Made by a program: the position numbers and the translations under genes
NCBI RefSeq assembly: GCF_026790145.1
Contig: NZ_JALAMS010000022.1
Location: 1 to 53,856, forward strand
Source of the DNA: Bacillus_I endophytica_A
GTDB taxonomy: Bacteria > Bacillota > Bacilli > Bacillales > Bacillaceae_H
Reading direction: 5' to 3'
DNA: 53,856 nt
Shown: one piece after another, positions 33,410 through 41,010 of the stretch
Position numbering within the stretch: position 1 is the first letter of the stretch
How the letters are laid out: the number at the start of each line of letters is the position of its first letter
The notes under the pieces: model-generated
Told to the model about the DNA's origin: nothing
Database searches by the model: none
What the model saw: only the letters and a program-made list of their open reading frames with translations

Positions 33410-34786
33410 TTAGGACTTTTTGTTATTTATTTTATTTGCATAGCCTTCTTTATTCACTTGTTTCGCACGAGCAATAGATAGTGCTTCGCCTGGTACATCA
33501 TCTGTGATTGTTGAACCAGCCGCTACATATGCTCCACTTCCTACTGTAACAGGAGCAATTAAGTTAGAGTTGCACCCAACAAAAGCACCGTCTTCGATCT
33601 TGGTTAAGAATTTATTTTTCCCATCATAATTTACAGTGATTGAACCACAACCAAGGTTCACATCTTTGCCAACTTCTGCATCACCAATATAGCTTAAGTG
33701 AGAAGCTTTGCTTCCTTTACCAAAAGTAGCTTTCTTAATCTCTACAAAATTGCCTACACGTACCTCATCACCAATTGAAGATTGAGGACGAATGTGAGCA
33801 AAAGGACCAATATTTACTTTATTACCTACTTCACTATCGTGCACAACTGATTGACGAATTATTGTTTCTTCACCAATTTGGCAGTCTTTCAATTCAGAGT
33901 GTGGTCCAATAACGCTGCGTTCGCCAATTGATACTTTACCATTAATTACAACGCCAGGTAATAGAACTGTATCACGGCTAATTTCTGCGTCAGCTGAAAT
34001 ATATGTGTTTGCAGGGTCTTGAATTGTAACCCCATTTAACATATGTTTCTTATTAATACGCGCGCGCATTGTAGCTTCTGCTTGTGAAAGTGCGTAGCGA
34101 TCATTAACACCTAGTGTTTCCGCAAAATTATCTGTTTGATATGCTAACACTTTTTCACCTTTTGATTGAAGAATCTCAACAACGTCAGGTAAGTAATATT
34201 CTCCCTGAACATTATCATTTGATACTTGAGAAAGCACAGAAAATAAGAATTCATTGTCAAAGCAATACGTTCCAGTATTGATTTCACCAATTTCTCTCTC
34301 TTGCTCTGTTGCATCTTTGTGTTCCACAATCTTTAAAACATGACCTTCTTCATTGCGGACAATACGACCATATCCTGTTGGATTATCCGTGTGTGCTGTT
34401 AGAATTGTTGCTTTTGCTTCGTTTTGATCATGATAATTTAGAACAGCTTCAATTGTTTCGCTTGTAATAAGCGGTGTGTCTCCACAAACAACAATCGTTG
34501 TTCCTTTCTTATCTTTCAAAACTGAATCTGCCTGCATTACTGCATGAGCCGTTCCAAGCTGTTCTTCCTGTAGTGCATAAAGGCTACGATCACCAAGCTG
34601 TGTTTTCACCATTTCTGCACCATGCCCAACAATTGTTACAATGCTGTCAAGGTTTAGGGTTCTTAGCTGATCTACAACATGTTCAACCATAGGTTTCCCA
34701 CATACAGGGTGCAACACCTTATAAAGAGATGATTTCATCCTTGTTCCTTGCCCAGCAGCCAATATAACCGCATATCTATTTGTCAT
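33410..34786 (-). CDS. glmU: Bifunctional GlcN-1-P acetyltransferase / GlcNAc-1-P uridyltransferase
   Basis: Makes UDP-GlcNAc for peptidoglycan and wall polymers. The 458-aa protein has an N-terminal nucleotidyltransferase domain (LAAGQGTRMKSSLYKVLH, about 9-26) and a C-terminal left-handed beta helix of hexapeptide repeats (about 250-440) with the acetyltransferase segment ending in VAAGSTIT. ATG after GGAGGTCC. It heads the glmU-prs unit (gcaD-prs in B. subtilis). Confidence 0.97.
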   Translation of the reverse strand: MTNRYAVILAAGQGTRMKSSLYKVLHPVCGKPMVEHVVDQLRTLNLDSIVTIVGHGAEMVKTQLGDRSLYALQEEQLGTAHAVMQADSVLKDKKGTTIVVCGDTPLITSETIEAVLNYHDQNEAKATILTAHTDNPTGYGRIVRNEEGHVLKIVEHKDATEQEREIGEINTGTYCFDNEFLFSVLSQVSNDNVQGEYYLPDVVEILQSKGEKVLAYQTDNFAETLGVNDRYALSQAEATMRARINKKHMLNGVTIQDPANTYISADAEISRDTVLLPGVVINGKVSIGERSVIGPHSELKDCQIGEETIIRQSVVHDSEVGNKVNIGPFAHIRPQSSIGDEVRVGNFVEIKKATFGKGSKASHLSYIGDAEVGKDVNLGCGSITVNYDGKNKFLTKIEDGAFVGCNSNLIAPVTVGSGAYVAAGSTITDDVPGEALSIARAKQVNKEGYANKINNKKS

Positions 34787-34821
34787 AATGGACCTCCAGT
34801 TTGTCCTTTTTATCCATTAAA

Positions 34822-34850
34822 AATATATCTCAAATATGAAGGTATTTCAA
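34822..34850 (-). promoter_or_regulatory. glmU-prs sigma-A promoter
   Basis: Minus strand: TTGAAA (34845-34850), 17 bp, TATATT (34822-34827), each one base off consensus; 36 bases before the glmU ATG and after the spoVG terminator. Confidence 0.8.
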
Positions 34851-34936
34851 GAAAACGATGAAAAGTACATATTTTTTACAGAGTTTTTTGTGAAGAAAGG
34901 GGTTACAAGAAGATTTTGGAGGAAAAAACCAAAAAT

Positions 34937-34960
34937 AAGAGCCTATAAACATAGGCTCTT
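34937..34960. terminator. Terminator after spoVG
   Basis: A 10-bp stem AAGAGCCTAT with its complement, 4-base loop, with a T-rich tail on the minus strand and a T run on the plus strand. Confidence 0.85.
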
Positions 34961-34971
34961 TTTAAATATCA

Positions 34972-35262
34972 TTATGAAGCTCCTGCTTCTTCAAATTCAA
35001 CTTCTAGTTCACCTAATCGGTGATATTCTGCTAAAACAGCATCTTGAATTTTACCTCGAGTAGTTGAGTTGATTGGATGGGCAATATCACGGAACTCTCC
35101 ATCTGGAGTGCGTTTGCTTGGCATAGCTACAAACAATCCGTTATTTCCATCGATGACTCTAATATCATGTACTACGAACTCGTTGTCCAATGTGATTGAA
35201 GCGATAGCTCGCATACGTCCGTCTGTGTTAACACGGCGTAATCTTACGTCAGTTACTTCCAT
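34972..35262 (-). CDS. spoVG: SpoVG, septation/sporulation RNA- and DNA-binding regulator
   Basis: The 96-aa protein is nearly identical to B. subtilis SpoVG along MEVTDVRLRRVNTDGRMRAIASI. It binds nucleic acid and affects asymmetric septation and cortex formation. ATG 35262 follows GGTGGTG; an in-frame ATG 11 codons earlier lies at about the predicted transcription start and is unlikely to be used. Its tail is acidic (EVEFEEAGAS). Transcribed from a sigma-H-type promoter. Confidence 0.97.
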   Translation of the reverse strand: MEVTDVRLRRVNTDGRMRAIASITLDNEFVVHDIRVIDGNNGLFVAMPSKRTPDGEFRDIAHPINSTTRGKIQDAVLAEYHRLGELEVEFEEAGAS

Positions 35263-35297
35263 CCTGTTCACCACCTTTTCATGAAGCTTTACCATAA

Positions 35298-35324
35298 TAA
35301 TTCCACAGAATTTTCTAATCTCCT
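35298..35324 (-). promoter_or_regulatory. spoVG sigma-H promoter
   Basis: Minus strand: AGGAGAT (35318-35324), 14 bp, GAATTA (35298-35303), fitting sigma-H consensus AGGAWWW-N-GAAT with one mismatch. The spoVG gene is a reference sigma-H gene in B. subtilis. Confidence 0.82.
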
Positions 35325-35429
35325 TCTCTTCTACAAAAATTTTTCCTAAAAATCAGAAAAAATAGACCATTATCTTTTATTATTTTAAAAATACATGGAT
35401 TTTTCTTCTTTTCAAGGTGATAAAACAAA

Positions 35430-35467
35430 AAAAGCTCCCTACAAATTATAATTTGTGGGGAGCTTTT
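35430..35467 (-). terminator. Terminator after ridA
   Basis: A 17-bp stem (AAAAGCTCCC-ACAAAT with one T-G pair) and seven Ts on the minus strand. Closes the ispE-purR-ridA unit. Confidence 0.88.
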
Positions 35468-35477
35468 CTTCGCTTTC

Positions 35478-35852
35478 TTACTTTACAAGAGCAATAACTT
35501 CAATTTCAATTCCTACTCCTTTAGGAAGGTTCGCAACTTCTACACAAGAACGAGCTGGTTTATGTTCAGCAAAGTAGCGGCCATACACTTCATTTACAGC
35601 TTGAAAGTCATTGATATCATCTAGAAAGACCATTGTTTTAACAACTGTATCAAATGAAGCTCCTGCTTCTTCTAGAATCGCTTGAAGATTTGCAAAGACT
35701 TGTTCTGTTTGCTCTTCAATACTTCCTTCAACAAGTGTTCCATCTGCTCTTAATGGGATTTGTCCTGAGCTATAAAGCATATTATTTACAATAATTCCTT
35801 GTGAATATGGTCCAATTGCTTGTGGTGCTTGATCTGTTTGTATGTAGCGCAT
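35478..35852 (-). CDS. ridA: 2-iminobutanoate/2-iminopropanoate deaminase RidA (YabJ)
   Basis: Hydrolyses reactive enamine/imine products of PLP enzymes. The 124-aa YjgF/YER057c/UK114 protein has GPYSQGI, YSSGQIPL and the substrate-binding arginine in PARSCVEV (about residue 105). In B. subtilis YabJ was linked to PurR-dependent purine repression. It starts 21 bases after purR. Confidence 0.96.
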   Translation of the reverse strand: MRYIQTDQAPQAIGPYSQGIIVNNMLYSSGQIPLRADGTLVEGSIEEQTEQVFANLQAILEEAGASFDTVVKTMVFLDDINDFQAVNEVYGRYFAEHKPARSCVEVANLPKGVGIEIEVIALVK

Positions 35853-35873
35853 ACATTTTCCCCCTCAGGTTTC

Positions 35874-36698
35874 TTATGAATAATATTGAAAGTAATTGCC
35901 TTCTGTTACTCTTACTTGTTTTCCTCTTGTATCAACATCACAAAGTTTCACAAGAGAAATATATTCATCAACAAGACGTTCCTCAATGTCTTCTGATTCG
36001 ACAAGAACGCCAATGCCTTCAACTGTAGCCTGAAATTCTTCAAGCAAGCTTATCATTCCATTTACAGTCCCGCCTGCTTTCATAAAATCATCAATAATAA
36101 GAACGCGAGACCCAATGCTTAAGCTTCTTTTAGCAAGCAGCATTGTTTGAATGCGCTTAGAAGATCCTGAAACATAATTAATGCTCACTGTTGAACCTTC
36201 TGTTACTTTACTATCCTTACGTACAATTACAACAGGTACGTTTAAATATTGAGCAACAGCATATGCAAGCGGAATTCCTTTTGTAGCTACTGTCATTACA
36301 ACATCGATATCTCGATTCGCAAAAGTCGAAGCAAACAAACGTCCAATTTTGTTTACAACTTTTGGGTTACCTAAGATATCTGTTAAATATAAGTAGCCAC
36401 CAGGAAGTAAACGTTCAGGGCTTTCAATCATTTCGCACAAATCATCAACAAAAGCTTTCGCTTCTTCTTTTGATGTTTTTGGAATGAATTTCACGCCTCC
36501 CGCAGCTCCTGGAAGCGTAATCAATGTTCCGATGCCTTGCTGTTCAAAAGTTTGTTTGACAATAACCATGTCTTCACTAATAGATGATTTTGCTGATTTA
36601 TACTTATCGGCAAAGTATGTTAATGGAATAAGCCGTCTTGGATGCTGAAGAAAATAATGAGTCATATCAATAAGTCGTCCACTGCGTCTAAACTTCAT
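35874..36698 (-). CDS. purR: Purine operon repressor PurR
   Basis: Represses purine genes; PRPP relieves repression. The 274-aa protein has an N-terminal winged helix (about 1-75) and a phosphoribosyltransferase-like domain with PRPP motif VLIIDDFMKAGGT (about 200-212). ATG after AGGAGG. PurBox-like repeats lie directly upstream, consistent with autoregulation known in B. subtilis. Proximity to prs, ridA and hpt is conserved. Confidence 0.96.
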   Translation of the reverse strand: MKFRRSGRLIDMTHYFLQHPRRLIPLTYFADKYKSAKSSISEDMVIVKQTFEQQGIGTLITLPGAAGGVKFIPKTSKEEAKAFVDDLCEMIESPERLLPGGYLYLTDILGNPKVVNKIGRLFASTFANRDIDVVMTVATKGIPLAYAVAQYLNVPVVIVRKDSKVTEGSTVSINYVSGSSKRIQTMLLAKRSLSIGSRVLIIDDFMKAGGTVNGMISLLEEFQATVEGIGVLVESEDIEERLVDEYISLVKLCDVDTRGKQVRVTEGNYFQYYS

Positions 36699-36710
36699 CT
36701 CTTCCTCCTA

Positions 36711-36755
36711 AAATCCGTATGTTTTAAAGTAAATATAACACTATGATACGGTTTT
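36711..36755. promoter_or_regulatory. PurBox-like inverted pair before purR
   Basis: 36711-36723 (AAATCCGTATGTT) and, inverted, 36743-36755 (AAAACCGTATCAT on the minus strand) each match the PurBox AWWWCCGAACWWT at 10 of 13 positions, keeping the CCG core; spacing is 19 bp. The first box lies just upstream of the purR ribosome binding site. Confidence 0.55.
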
Positions 36756-37620
36756 AATCAACTACTCTTTCTCCTATGATGCGTACAGCGTACACTTTAT
36801 CGCAAAAACCTTTCAATCCGTTGTACACACGTTGCATACGAGAATCATATTGAACAAGACCAAAAACAGTGGGACCACTTCCGCTCATTAAAACAGCATC
36901 TGCGCCAAATTTAATCATCTGTTCTTTAATCTGAGATACTTCTGGATAAAGATTTAATGTTACAGTTTCCAATACATTTCCAACAAGGTTACACATTTTA
37001 TCGTAATCTTTCTCTTTTAATGCATCAACCATTCCATGTACATCAGGATGCTCGATGTTTTTCAGATTCAAGTTACGGTAAACTTCTGCGGTTGAAACCC
37101 CGAGTTCAGGTTTTGCTAATACTACCCAACACTTTGGAGGATGATCAATATGTTGAATCACTTCTCCGCGACCTGTTGCAAGAGCTGTTCCTCCGTATAC
37201 GCAAAATGAAACATCAGAACCAATCTCTGCTCCAATTTCAGCTAACTGATCTACTGACAAACCTAAATTCCATAAACGGTTTAGTCCTTTTAAAGTAGCG
37301 GCTGCATCACTGCTTCCTCCAGCTAATCCTGCTGCAACAGGGATAATTTTTGTGATTGTAATCGTTACCCCTCTTGAAACTTTGAAGCGCTCTTTCAATA
37401 GTTGAGCTGCCTGATAAGCTAAATTCCGCTGATCATCTGGTACATATCGATTGTGAGAAGAAACATATATTTTTCCATCATATCTATCTTCAAGCTCAAT
37501 TCGATCTGAAAGATCAATTGTAGTCATAATCATTTCTACTTCGTGAAACCCATCAGGACGTTTGCCTAATACATCTAATGATAAATTTATTTTTGCTGGT
37601 GCTTTCATTGAAAGCTTCAT
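36754..37620 (-). CDS. ispE: 4-diphosphocytidyl-2-C-methyl-D-erythritol kinase
   Basis: ATP-dependent step of the MEP isoprenoid pathway. The 288-aa GHMP kinase has APAKINLSLDV (about 7-17), the phosphate loop PVAAGLAGGSSDAAA and the third motif MSGSGPTVFG. Start ATG 37620 with AGGTGAAGAGA upstream; GTG 37629 is possible but its ribosome binding site is too close. It precedes purR with 55 bases between the CDSs. Confidence 0.96.
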   Translation of the reverse strand: MKLSMKAPAKINLSLDVLGKRPDGFHEVEMIMTTIDLSDRIELEDRYDGKIYVSSHNRYVPDDQRNLAYQAAQLLKERFKVSRGVTITITKIIPVAAGLAGGSSDAAATLKGLNRLWNLGLSVDQLAEIGAEIGSDVSFCVYGGTALATGRGEVIQHIDHPPKCWVVLAKPELGVSTAEVYRNLNLKNIEHPDVHGMVDALKEKDYDKMCNLVGNVLETVTLNLYPEVSQIKEQMIKFGADAVLMSGSGPTVFGLVQYDSRMQRVYNGLKGFCDKVYAVRIIGERVVD

Positions 37621-37714
37621 TCTCTTCACCTACTCCACGTACTACAAGTTTAAGGCTATTTTATCATAAATTATACAATTTGAATGTCTTTAATTCGACA
37701 AATTCGTGCCTACA

Positions 37715-37747
37715 CAAAAAAGCCAAAGCGCATCGCTTTGACTTTTT
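37715..37747 (-). terminator. Terminator after sspF
   Basis: Stem AAAAAG-CAAAGCG with its complement (one C/A mismatch), 3-base loop, and T-rich end on the minus strand. Confidence 0.75.
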
Positions 37748-37762
37748 CTCTTTCTTTCCAAT

Positions 37763-37936
37763 TTATACTTGTTTATTGAGCCCTGCTTTTGCAATCTCGA
37801 CTGCCCTTTTCACAATGTTTCCTGCATCCTTCGAAGTTATGGCTCCATACCCTTGTTCTTTTACAGTATCATAGAACCCAAGTTCTTTTGCTATTTCCTC
37901 TTTTGCTTTATTCGAAAGTATTGGTCTTCTAGCCAT
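37763..37936 (-). CDS. sspF: Small acid-soluble spore protein SspF (alpha/beta-type-like)
   Basis: A 57-aa protein too short for ordinary gene screens: MARRPILSNKAKEEIAKELG at the start, then GFYDTV, GAITSKDAGNIVKRAVEIAK. This matches SspF, the divergent SASP-like DNA-binding protein of B. subtilis, and sits in the same veg-sspF-ispE slot. ATG after GGAGG. A perfect sigma-G -10 box lies 53 bases upstream and the mRNA would begin with a short hairpin. Deposited in the forespore (inferred). Confidence 0.92.
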   Translation of the reverse strand: MARRPILSNKAKEEIAKELGFYDTVKEQGYGAITSKDAGNIVKRAVEIAKAGLNKQV

Positions 37937-37964
37937 ACTAACCCTCCTTCAAAACTGCGCTCAT

Positions 37965-37995
37965 AGACATCAAAGGGATGTCTTGTTTTAGTATG
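37965..37995 (-). promoter_or_regulatory. sspF forespore promoter -10 and 5' hairpin
   Basis: CATACTA (37989-37995, minus strand) is a perfect sigma-G -10; a -35 is not recognisable. At about the predicted start lies AGACATC/GATGTCT (37965-37971 with 37977-37983), a 7-bp hairpin that could protect the mRNA 5' end. Confidence 0.6.
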
Positions 37996-38017
37996 TACAA
38001 GAAGAACAAAATAAAAA

Positions 38018-38039
38018 GCAGCAAACAAAAGTTTACTGC
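38018..38039 (-). terminator. Terminator after veg
   Basis: Stem GCAG-AAAC with its complement (one G-T pair), 4-base loop, followed on the minus strand by TTTTTATTTT. It directly abuts the sspF promoter. Confidence 0.8.
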
Positions 38040-38048
38040 CCGCTTATG

Positions 38049-38306
38049 CTATGCTAAACCGTTAGCTGGATCTTCAAAGAACTTTAGTTGAACCGTATCC
38101 GTTAAAATATCTGTGTAGCTATAAGACACTCGCTCAAGAGAGTTTTCAGCCTGGTCTAGCTCTACGATAAAAACAGACGGATATGTTTCTGTTAAAACCC
38201 CAGAACGTTCAATGGTTTTTCTTCTTCCACCATTTGCTTTTAAAGTAAGGCGCTTTCCCAATTGCAAATCCAATGTTTGCTTAATCTCTGCCAAAGTTTT
38301 TCCCAT
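38049..38306 (-). CDS. veg: Veg protein, biofilm/matrix-linked regulator
   Basis: The 85-aa protein contains GKRLTLKANGGRRKTIERSG, the nearly invariant Veg core, and is a small beta-barrel-like fold. In B. subtilis Veg stimulates biofilm matrix genes by interfering with SinR; mechanism unclear. ATG 38306 follows GAGGTGGATAGC; the frame is open 29 codons further up through the promoters and is not coding. Two strong promoters drive it. Confidence 0.96.
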   Translation of the reverse strand: MGKTLAEIKQTLDLQLGKRLTLKANGGRRKTIERSGVLTETYPSVFIVELDQAENSLERVSYSYTDILTDTVQLKFFEDPANGLA

Positions 38307-38327
38307 GCTATCCACCTCGCTGACTTC

Positions 38328-38393
38328 ATTATAGCACGTATTGTGCAATGAGTCAAATTTAAAATTATAACAATTGTACATAGATATTGTCAA
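38328..38393 (-). promoter_or_regulatory. veg tandem sigma-A promoters
   Basis: Minus strand P1: TTGACA (38388-38393), 18 bp, TATAAT (38364-38369). P2: TTGACT (38351-38356), 17 bp, TATAAT (38328-38333). The B. subtilis veg promoter is one of the strongest known; the doubling is retained here. Confidence 0.9.
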
Positions 38394-38488
38394 TATGTAT
38401 TTCGCCTATATCCTATCAAAATTATTATTTTCTATTTTTCAAAATTTATGTACAAAAAAAGTCCCCTAGGCATACAGCCTGAGAGGAC

Positions 38489-39352
38489 TTATTCTTCTAA
38501 GATATTATAAGGCATACCAGTACGAAGAAGACCTTTTGTTTCTATCCCACCTATTCCTTTTTCCCCTGTCAACGTATTGCGTAATACATCCCATACCCGA
38601 ATGCGCTCAGTAAAGGGTGTAAAGCTAATTTTAGCCACAATATACACAGGATCTAGAGCATGAATGTTTACTCGAGAGGGAGAACTTGCAAAATTTGCTC
38701 CAACTCCAATAAGGGACTCAAAGTGTGATTGACAAGCCCCTGCAAAGATAACAAGCTGATCTAAATTAGGAACTCTTTTGCGCACTTTATGCACTGTCTC
38801 CACAAAATGTTTTGAGTGTCTATAGGCCTCAATTTCCCCTTTTTTTCCCTTTGATTTAGAATAAGCATCATGCCCTGTAATAACAAGGATGTCAGGACGT
38901 ATTTCGTCAATTAAAGCAGGGACTTTTTGAGGCATTTCCTTCTCCAAGCAATGCACTCCATAAACAGGAATGTTAAGCTTTTCATAAAAAATTAAACACT
39001 TTTGTAAGTAGCTAGCATCTCCGTCGACGTGAAGCACTTTGCCTGGAAGTTGAAAAAAACGTTTTTCTTCCTCATACCCATTTGTTGCTTCATATTCACT
39101 TTGCTCTCGTGTTAGTTCATAATCTTGTTTAATAAGGGAAAAAGAGCGCTGGATGCGCTGCTCTTCTTTGGACTTTCTATCCATATACTCTTGCTTCTGA
39201 ACTGCTTCTAGGTCATCAAGTGGAGCATCCGCCACTAGCCTCACTTCTTCTCCATATAAAACAGCAATTCCTCTCTGAATATCAATTACTCTAAATAGCA
39301 CATCTCTGTTATAAGAAGATCTTGCAACGATATCACCAACATTAATATTCAT
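38489..39352 (-). CDS. yabG: Sporulation-specific protease YabG
   Basis: Processes spore coat proteins (SpoIVA, SafA and others) in B. subtilis, enabling transglutaminase cross-linking. The 287-aa protein keeps the family blocks GKVLHVDGDASYL, DILVITGHDAYSKSKG, RHSKHFVETV and FAGACQSHFESLIGVGANFASSPSR; the Cys-His pair in GACQSH and ITGHD are plausible active-site residues. ATG 39352 with GGAG 8 bases upstream; GTG 39361 lacks one. A late mother-cell promoter precedes it. Confidence 0.95.
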   Translation of the reverse strand: MNINVGDIVARSSYNRDVLFRVIDIQRGIAVLYGEEVRLVADAPLDDLEAVQKQEYMDRKSKEEQRIQRSFSLIKQDYELTREQSEYEATNGYEEEKRFFQLPGKVLHVDGDASYLQKCLIFYEKLNIPVYGVHCLEKEMPQKVPALIDEIRPDILVITGHDAYSKSKGKKGEIEAYRHSKHFVETVHKVRKRVPNLDQLVIFAGACQSHFESLIGVGANFASSPSRVNIHALDPVYIVAKISFTPFTERIRVWDVLRNTLTGEKGIGGIETKGLLRTGMPYNILEE

Positions 39353-39409
39353 GTTATTCACTCCGTCACAGCCTCAAAGTCGATTTGTTAAAACAAACTT
39401 ATCTAACCA

Positions 39410-39437
39410 TAGAGTATGAACATGAGTGGAAAAGGTG
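39410..39437 (-). promoter_or_regulatory. yabG sigma-K promoter
   Basis: Minus strand: CACC (39434-39437), 15 bp, CATACTCTA (39410-39418), a full match to the sigma-K pattern AC-N16-CATAnnnTA. The yabG gene is sigma-K dependent in B. subtilis. Confidence 0.78.
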
Positions 39438-39455
39438 ATTGCCTACTCGTTATTT

Positions 39456-40331
39456 TTATCCAATCGTGCGTTTTAACGTATTACTTAAAAGAGCAAACTC
39501 TTCAATTGTCAATGTTTCTCCTCGACGTTTTGGATCAATATTTGTAGATTGAAGAGCCTCTTCAATTTCTTTTTTATATTTCTTTCCGTCTTCTAAATTA
39601 TTTGTTAAATTATTCAATATTGTTTTACGACGTTGTCCAAAACAAGCACGAACGACCGTAAAGAAATAAGCTGAATCATCAAGTTCAACAGGCGGAGTCT
39701 TACGCATTTTTAAGCGAATAACAGATGAATCAACGTTTGGTTGTGGGTTAAATACCGTTTTTGGCACTGTCATAACTGTTTCAGGTTCAGAATAGTATTG
39801 AATAGCTACTGAAAGAGATCCATAACTTTTTGTACTAGGTTTAGCCGAAATGCGGTCTCCGACTTCTTTTTGAAGCATAACAACAATACCTTCGAGCGGA
39901 AGCTCTTCTTCTAATAGTTTCATCAAAATAGGAGTTGTCACATAGTAAGGAAGGTTTGCTACAACCATAATATCTTCTATTCCTGCAAACTGTTCTTCTA
40001 ATACACTTTTGAGATCTGCCTTTAGAACATCTTGGTTCAAGACTTCCACGTTATCATAAGGAGCTAATGTTTCATCTAGAATAGGAAGCAAACGTTGATC
40101 AATTTCAAAGGCTACAACCTTCTTCGCAGTCCTTGCCAAATGCTCTGTTAATGCTCCAATTCCCGGTCCAATCTCAATTGCACCTTTTTTATCATCAAGC
40201 TCTGCATAACGAACAATACTTGTTAAAATATTAGGATCTATAAGGAAATTTTGACCTAAACTTTTTTTAAATGTGAATCCGTATTTTTTTAATATCTCAT
40301 TTGTTCTCGATGGGGTTGCGATATCTTTCAT
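39456..40331 (-). CDS. ksgA: 16S rRNA (A1518/A1519-N6) dimethyltransferase KsgA/RsmA
   Basis: Dimethylates two adjacent adenines near the 3' end of 16S rRNA; loss gives kasugamycin resistance. The 291-aa protein has FLIDPNIL, SAM motif EIGPGIGALT (about 48-57), NLPYYVTTPILMK catalytic motif IV and QPNVDSSVIRL. One base separates its ATG from the rnmV stop, so the two are coupled. Confidence 0.97.
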   Translation of the reverse strand: MKDIATPSRTNEILKKYGFTFKKSLGQNFLIDPNILTSIVRYAELDDKKGAIEIGPGIGALTEHLARTAKKVVAFEIDQRLLPILDETLAPYDNVEVLNQDVLKADLKSVLEEQFAGIEDIMVVANLPYYVTTPILMKLLEEELPLEGIVVMLQKEVGDRISAKPSTKSYGSLSVAIQYYSEPETVMTVPKTVFNPQPNVDSSVIRLKMRKTPPVELDDSAYFFTVVRACFGQRRKTILNNLTNNLEDGKKYKKEIEEALQSTNIDPKRRGETLTIEEFALLSNTLKRTIG

Positions 40332-40332
40332 C

Positions 40333-40887
40333 TTACTTTTCCTCCTCTAGCACACGTACCATTGCTTCTTTGAATTGTTCTTTTGTAATTTGAAACATGA
40401 GAAGTCGTTTATGCAGCTGTTTTCCATTTGCATAACCAATCTTCAGAAACTGCCCTAGTATTTCTCTTCTTTTTTTTGCTGTACTACCGCCAATCAAACC
40501 TGCAATCATAAGATCTTGATGTGTAATCTCTTCCTCAATATCAATAAATTCTTCATACACATTTTGAAGAGCAGCACGAATATCTTTTCTTGAAGCATGT
40601 TCAACACCAAGACCTCTCCCTTTCTTCGGCTTTGCTTGCTGTTTTGGTAAAAAGGCATGCTTACATCCTTTAACATGTTCACTAATAATTTTACGTATCC
40701 GCTCTCCTGGATAATCAGGATCTGTGAATACGATAACACCTCTTGTTTCTTGAGCAAGTTTAATTTTTGCAATGGTAGCTTTATTAATAGCGGAACCATT
40801 AGTCTCAATTGTATCTGCTTCAACAGCTTGTTGTACAGCCGTAGTATCATCTCTTCCTTCAACAACAATAATTTCTTTGATTTTCAT
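40333..40887 (-). CDS. rnmV: Ribonuclease M5
   Basis: Toprim-fold nuclease that matures 5S rRNA precursors. The 184-aa protein has the Toprim Glu in VVEGRDD (about 8-14) and the DxD site TDPDYPGERIR. ATG 40887 follows GGAGGAAAAA; an ATG 4 codons earlier is contained in the ribosome binding site. RNase M5 with ksgA next door is conserved in Firmicutes. A plus-strand ECF promoter overlaps its leader region. Confidence 0.96.
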   Translation of the reverse strand: MKIKEIIVVEGRDDTTAVQQAVEADTIETNGSAINKATIAKIKLAQETRGVIVFTDPDYPGERIRKIISEHVKGCKHAFLPKQQAKPKKGRGLGVEHASRKDIRAALQNVYEEFIDIEEEITHQDLMIAGLIGGSTAKKRREILGQFLKIGYANGKQLHKRLLMFQITKEQFKEAMVRVLEEEK

Positions 40888-40903
40888 TTTTTCCTCCATA
40901 TGG

Positions 40904-40929
40904 TGAAACTTTCTTTAAACTGTTTCGTC
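40904..40929 (+). promoter_or_regulatory. ECF-sigma promoter reading antisense into yabE
   Basis: TGAAAC (40904-40909), 16 bp, CGTC (40926-40929), a perfect match to the sigma-X/M/W class of Bacillus. It lies on the plus strand between rnmV and yabE and points into the yabE 3' end; no plus-strand gene follows. In B. subtilis a sigma-X/sigma-M-dependent antisense RNA represses yabE from an equivalent position. Confidence 0.82.
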
Positions 40930-40960
40930 TTATATATTAGAACATACCTTATTTTAACCT

Positions 40961-40990
40961 AAAAAAGACAGAGGAGAAAAATCCCCTCTG
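40961..40990 (-). terminator. Terminator after yabE
   Basis: Stem CAGAGG-GA with CCTCTG and six Ts on the minus strand. On the plus strand the tail is CATCTTTC, so the antisense transcript should pass. Confidence 0.8.
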
Positions 40991-41010
40991 CATCTTTCAA
41001 CTATTATATA

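Noticed and set aside
34836..35063. Plus-strand frame across the glmU-spoVG spacer
   Set aside because: Reads through the spoVG terminator and antisense to spoVG; no family.
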